Source of the DNA: JACQPU01 sp039961715
Lineage (GTDB): Bacteria > Bacteroidota > Ignavibacteria > UBA10030
Length of the DNA stretch: 64,000 nucleotides
Direction: 5' to 3'
Assembly: GCA_039961715.1 (NCBI GenBank)
Contig: JABRVW010000042.1
Span: 1 to 64,000 of the forward strand
The position numbers and the translations under genes are program-made. Each line of letters starts with the position of its first letter. The first letter of the stretch is position 1. Under the pieces are notes generated by a model. The model had not been told where the DNA came from, did not search any database, and saw nothing but the letters and a program-made list of their open reading frames with translations. Below are positions 61,307 to 64,000 of this stretch, one piece after another.

Positions 61307-61837
61307 CTACAGTTTCTTCAGAATCTCATCAATCCCGATTTCTTCCTTTCCCGTCCCCAGGGATGTATCCGGGCGTGCGACCTCTTCATCGTCGATCTCC
61401 AAAGCTCTCAGAAGCTCCACTTCGGACGAGAGCAGAACCTTCAGACGGCTGATGATACTTTCCTTGCGGGCCTTGAGGTGCGCGATCTCTTCCTTTGCAC
61501 GCGCAAAATCCAGCCGCGCCTTTTCAAGGATCTGAGACGCCTTCATCTGGGCCTCCTGGACTATGAGGTCTGCTTCCTTCCTCGAATTCTCAATCGACTT
61601 TCCGCTCGTCTCCTGGGCCTGCATGAGCGTCTGCTGGAGGGTTTTCTCCATGTTCTTATAGTCGCGGAGCTGGACCTCAAGCTCAATGAGCTTGTCGTTC
61701 ATGTCCTTGTTCCGCTTGATCAGGTCTTCCAGCTCGTTGGAGAGCATGTCGAGGAACGTATCCACCTCGACCGGATCATACCCGCGCATGACCTTCTTGA
61801 ACTGCTGGCGTTTAACTTCAAGAGGAGTGATTTTCAT
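61307..61837 (-). CDS. DivIVA domain protein
   Basis: 176 aa. The N-terminal membrane-binding motif is ITPLEVKRQQFKKVMRGYDPVEVDTFL, the hallmark of DivIVA/GpsB, followed by a long coiled coil (ELEDLIKRNKDMNDKLIELEV through AHLKARKESI). DivIVA proteins mark curved membrane and organise pole or septum. They are best known from Gram-positives but also occur in FCB bacteria. It is 120 nt after yggS, the same neighbourhood as in Firmicutes (yggS-sepF-divIVA). AGGGAG lies upstream of the ATG. Confidence 0.93.
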   Translation of the reverse strand: MKITPLEVKRQQFKKVMRGYDPVEVDTFLDMLSNELEDLIKRNKDMNDKLIELEVQLRDYKNMEKTLQQTLMQAQETSGKSIENSRKEADLIVQEAQMKASQILEKARLDFARAKEEIAHLKARKESIISRLKVLLSSEVELLRALEIDDEEVARPDTSLGTGKEEIGIDEILKKL

Positions 61838-61854
61838 GATAGCTCCCTTGGAAA

Positions 61855-61965
61855 ATTCAAGATCAGAAATTCGAAAGCCGAGGATACCCGCGTGTCGAAT
61901 TTCGATATATTCTGCTTTCGTGCTTGGTTCGAATTTCGAAATTCGGATTTCGTGCTTTCAACCAG
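61855..61965. repeat. AT-rich repeat region with AATTTCG/AAATTCG units between yggS and divIVA
   Basis: Multiple copies of CGAATTTCG, GAAATTCG and TTCGTGCTT are interspersed through the 120-nt spacer, partly in 8-nt phase near 61930-61960. It is notably A/T-rich compared with the rest of the window and reaches the last codons of yggS. Possible leader sequence for divIVA. Confidence 0.55.
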
Positions 61966-62650
61966 GTCGTCTTTCCCCGAATATCGCCGTGCCTATCCGC
62001 AAGATCGTGGCGCCCTCTTCGATCGCCACCTCAAAGTCATGGGTCATGCCCATCGAGAGATGTTCCATCGCCACACCGGGAATTCTCTCCGCCTCGATAG
62101 TCCGCCGAAGTCCCGCGAGGAGCCGGAACGACGGACGGGAGTCCTCGGGGTTGTCCGAGAACGGACCCATCGTCATGAGTCCTCGTATCCTCACCTTGTC
62201 CAAACGCGCGACCTGTCTTGCCAGCTCCGCAGTGTCATCAGGCCGGACGCCGGTTTTGGTCGCTTCTTCCGTTGTGTGCACCTCGAGGAGCACATCCACC
62301 GGCTTTCGAGCCCTCTTCTGCACTTCCTGTGCCAACCGGATCGAGTCGAGGGAATGCAGAAGATGGATCGAATCTATAATATACTTAACTTTGTTCGATT
62401 GCAGATGGCCTATGAAATGCCATCGGATCGGTTTTCCGGCCAGGAGATCAATCTTTTCCCTCAACTCCTGAACATAATTCTCACCGAAATCCTCCAACCC
62501 GACCGCCAGCGCTTCCTCTATCTTGTTGGTCCCAAACGTCTTCGAAACAGCCACAATCCGCACGCTGGCTTCATCCCGCCCCGTCCTCTTGCAGATTCCA
62601 GCCACGCGGCGCCTCAAATGTTCGATATTTTGCGCAATCGTGTCCTGCAT
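61958..62650 (-). CDS. YggS-family PLP-binding protein
   Basis: 230 aa, standard. The PLP lysine is in RIVAVSKTFG near residue 37; FGENYVQELREKI, WHFIGHLQSNKVKYI, SLDSIRLAQEVQKRA, GLMTMGPFSDNPED and LSMGMTHDFEVAIEEG complete the TIM-barrel. The family (PLPBP/PLPHP) has no catalytic activity of its own but keeps pyridoxal phosphate and amino-acid pools balanced. First gene of a leftward unit with divIVA; a promoter lies 22 nt upstream. Confidence 0.96.
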   Translation of the reverse strand: MQDTIAQNIEHLRRRVAGICKRTGRDEASVRIVAVSKTFGTNKIEEALAVGLEDFGENYVQELREKIDLLAGKPIRWHFIGHLQSNKVKYIIDSIHLLHSLDSIRLAQEVQKRARKPVDVLLEVHTTEEATKTGVRPDDTAELARQVARLDKVRIRGLMTMGPFSDNPEDSRPSFRLLAGLRRTIEAERIPGVAMEHLSMGMTHDFEVAIEEGATILRIGTAIFGERRPG

Positions 62651-62671
62651 GCCGGAAAAAGGCGGGTCTTA

Positions 62672-62700
62672 AATATACCCGAAGATTGGAGAAAATGCAA
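62672..62700 (-). promoter_or_regulatory. Candidate sigma70-type promoter of yggS-divIVA
   Basis: TTGCAT (62700-62695), 17 nt, TATATT (62677-62672) on the minus strand, about 22 nt before the yggS ATG. Good match to primary-sigma boxes with ideal spacing. Confidence 0.6.
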
Positions 62701-62765
62701 TGAGCGGACGGACGGCGGATTTCCGTAATTTCCAGCCGGTTATTGCCCTCTTTTGAATGATTACT

Positions 62766-62796
62766 TGACATCGCCTCGTTTTTTTGTTTTATTCCA
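62766..62796 (+). promoter_or_regulatory. Weak promoter candidate for the plus-strand TPR gene
   Basis: TTGACA at 62766-62771 and TATTCC at 62791-62796 on the plus strand, spaced 19 nt and separated by a T-rich stretch. The spacing is long for sigma70 but within the range used in Bacteroidota. Divergent from the yggS promoter. Confidence 0.35.
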
Positions 62797-62844
62797 AGCG
62801 GATAGGCTGTGCTGACGGACTCTCCCAGAGTTCAGGAAAACTGA

Positions 62845-64000
62845 ATGCAGGCTTTTGACCATTTCGACGACGACGACCAGGCTCCGAAACCACGAAGACG
62901 CCGGGACGACGATGTAGCAAGGTTTCGTGAGCAGTTGAAGAACGGCGAAAAGGACATCAACAGCACCGAGACTCTCGAGGAGATTATCCAACTCTGCTTC
63001 GAGACTGAGCAATTCGAAGAAGCCCTTTCCTATTGCGACCGCCTTCTCTCCTTTGAGCCCTACAATGCCGATGCCTGGCAGCGAAGGGGCATGATCCTCA
63101 ACAACCTTGCCCGATACGAAGAAGCCCTTGAAGCGTACGACCAGGCCCTGAACCTCAATCCCGCCGACGCCGAGATTCATGTGAACCGCGGCATTACGCT
63201 CGACAACATCAACCGGGTTGAGGAAGCCGTTGAAGCCTTCGAGTACGCTCTGACGCTCGAACCGGGTTCCGAAGAGGCTCTGTTTCACAAGGGTATCACG
63301 CTTGAGAAAATGGACCGCTTCGATGAAGCCGTGGAAATCTTCCGCCGCATCCTGGCCGTCAATCCCAACCATCACGAGGCCTGGTACGAACTCGGCTACT
63401 GCCATGATTTTCTGGATCAGATGGAGGAGTCGGTAAAATGCTACGACGAGCACCTGAACCGTGATCCATTCAACTACAATGCGTGGTATAACCGCGGCAT
63501 CGTCCTGAACAGGCTCGCACGCTATGCGCAGGCGATCGAGAGTTACGAGCTTGCCCTTGCCATCAAGGAAGACTTTCCCGCGGCTCTGTACAACATGGGA
63601 AACGCTTACGCAAACCTGGGACGAATGTTCGAGGCTATCGAAGCGTACAAGAAGACACTGGAAATCGAGCCCGGCGACGTGCCGGCCTGGCACAATCTGG
63701 GGAACGCTTACGAGGAACTTGGGCAGTATGCGAAAGCCGTCGAATGCTTCACCAAGGCCATCGAGTTCGACGATCTGCACTACGAATCGTATTTTGGCCG
63801 CGGATGCAGTTACGACGCCCTCGACCAGCCACGCAAAGCCCTCGCGGACTACAGGAAGGCGCTCTCCATCTTTGCGGATTATCCCGAACTCTGGTATGCC
63901 CGTGCAGACGCCGAGTACAATCTGAAGCGTTACGAGGACTGCCTTCTGAGCTACCGGATGGTTCTCAAGCTTGATCCGACCAACGCCGAAGCCTGGTTCG
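62845..64000 (+). CDS. Tetratricopeptide repeat protein (3' end cut by window)
   Basis: 385 codons are visible from the ATG at 62845 (AGGA upstream). After an acidic/basic start (FDDDDQAPKPRRRRDDD) the chain is a continuous solenoid of about ten 34-residue TPRs (for example AWQRRGMILNNLARYEEALEAY and AWHNLGNAYEELGQYAKAVECF). No signal peptide. It is on the plus strand, divergent from yggS, and continues past the window. A cytoplasmic protein-protein scaffold; partner unknown. Confidence 0.92.
   Translation, partial: MQAFDHFDDDDQAPKPRRRRDDDVARFREQLKNGEKDINSTETLEEIIQLCFETEQFEEALSYCDRLLSFEPYNADAWQRRGMILNNLARYEEALEAYDQALNLNPADAEIHVNRGITLDNINRVEEAVEAFEYALTLEPGSEEALFHKGITLEKMDRFDEAVEIFRRILAVNPNHHEAWYELGYCHDFLDQMEESVKCYDEHLNRDPFNYNAWYNRGIVLNRLARYAQAIESYELALAIKEDFPAALYNMGNAYANLGRMFEAIEAYKKTLEIEPGDVPAWHNLGNAYEELGQYAKAVECFTKAIEFDDLHYESYFGRGCSYDALDQPRKALADYRKALSIFADYPELWYARADAEYNLKRYEDCLLSYRMVLKLDPTNAEAWF

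Noticed and set aside
61190..62728. Plus-strand ORF of 512 codons
   Set aside because: Begins in the nonamer array and runs antisense through divIVA and yggS; no recognisable domain.

Overview
The window reads as a chromosomal segment of a Gram-negative bacterium of the Bacteroidota/Ignavibacteriota/Chlorobiota (FCB) lineage, GC-rich by eye. Pointers are two TonB-dependent receptors with carboxypeptidase-regulatory N-domains, each coupled to a DUF4249 lipoprotein, a DUF4905 protein, a PabB-PabC fusion, LolA, a long isoleucyl-tRNA synthetase and DivIVA. Clear Shine-Dalgarno sequences precede many genes (gpx, the DUF4097 gene, ftsK, mazG, the DksA-like gene, the small lipoprotein). This fits a deep-branching relative better than classical Bacteroidia. 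The placement is inference; no rRNA is present.

Layout. Almost everything is on the minus strand, in tight runs with 1-8 nt overlaps. From the right end: a plus-strand TPR gene (cut by the window end) diverges from yggS-divIVA. Then come a purine nucleoside phosphorylase and ileS / DksA-like / lspA / rluD, msrA, a plus-strand DUF6600 gene behind a sigma54-type promoter, guaA, an ABC exporter pair, TPR proteins including an LpoA-like TPR plus binding-protein fusion, radC, a small lipoprotein, a LysM protein, phoH, and mazG on the plus strand. At 40.3-41.1 kb lies an RNA locus: SRP RNA, tRNA-Ala(CGC), and a GIY-YIG nuclease ORF whose stop codon is inside the tRNA. Upstream of it are a broken second copy of the same GIY-YIG/tRNA unit and a 31-32-bp palindromic insertion.

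From 40 to 26 kb: rng, transaldolase, gcvT, comB, ftsK, lolA, a flippase-like protein, an outer-membrane protein, uppP, a periplasmic PPIase, a MetP/MetS-type sodium symporter pair and holA. From 26 to 15 kb: a phytol-kinase-like/DUF92 fusion, spmA/spmB-like genes, an outer-membrane barrel, and a peptide/proline utilisation block (proline dehydrogenase, OPT transporter, MFS transporter, M29 aminopeptidase, DUF885 peptidase). From 15 to 0 kb: two TonB receptor/DUF4249 modules around arfB, a DUF4097 protein, PspC, a secreted glutathione peroxidase, pabBC and an EVE-domain protein, then DUF4905, PhzF and an EtfD/HdrD-like iron-sulfur membrane protein cut by the left edge.

The most unusual material is non-coding: (i) the duplicated GIY-YIG/tRNA-Ala unit, with a boundary at the 5' edge of the anticodon loop; (ii) short, strictly phased tandem arrays (7-, 8- or 9-nt units, a different unit at each site) filling several intergenic gaps, one as 14 consecutive octamers between convergent stop codons; (iii) palindromic elements at 22.5 kb and 54.7 kb.
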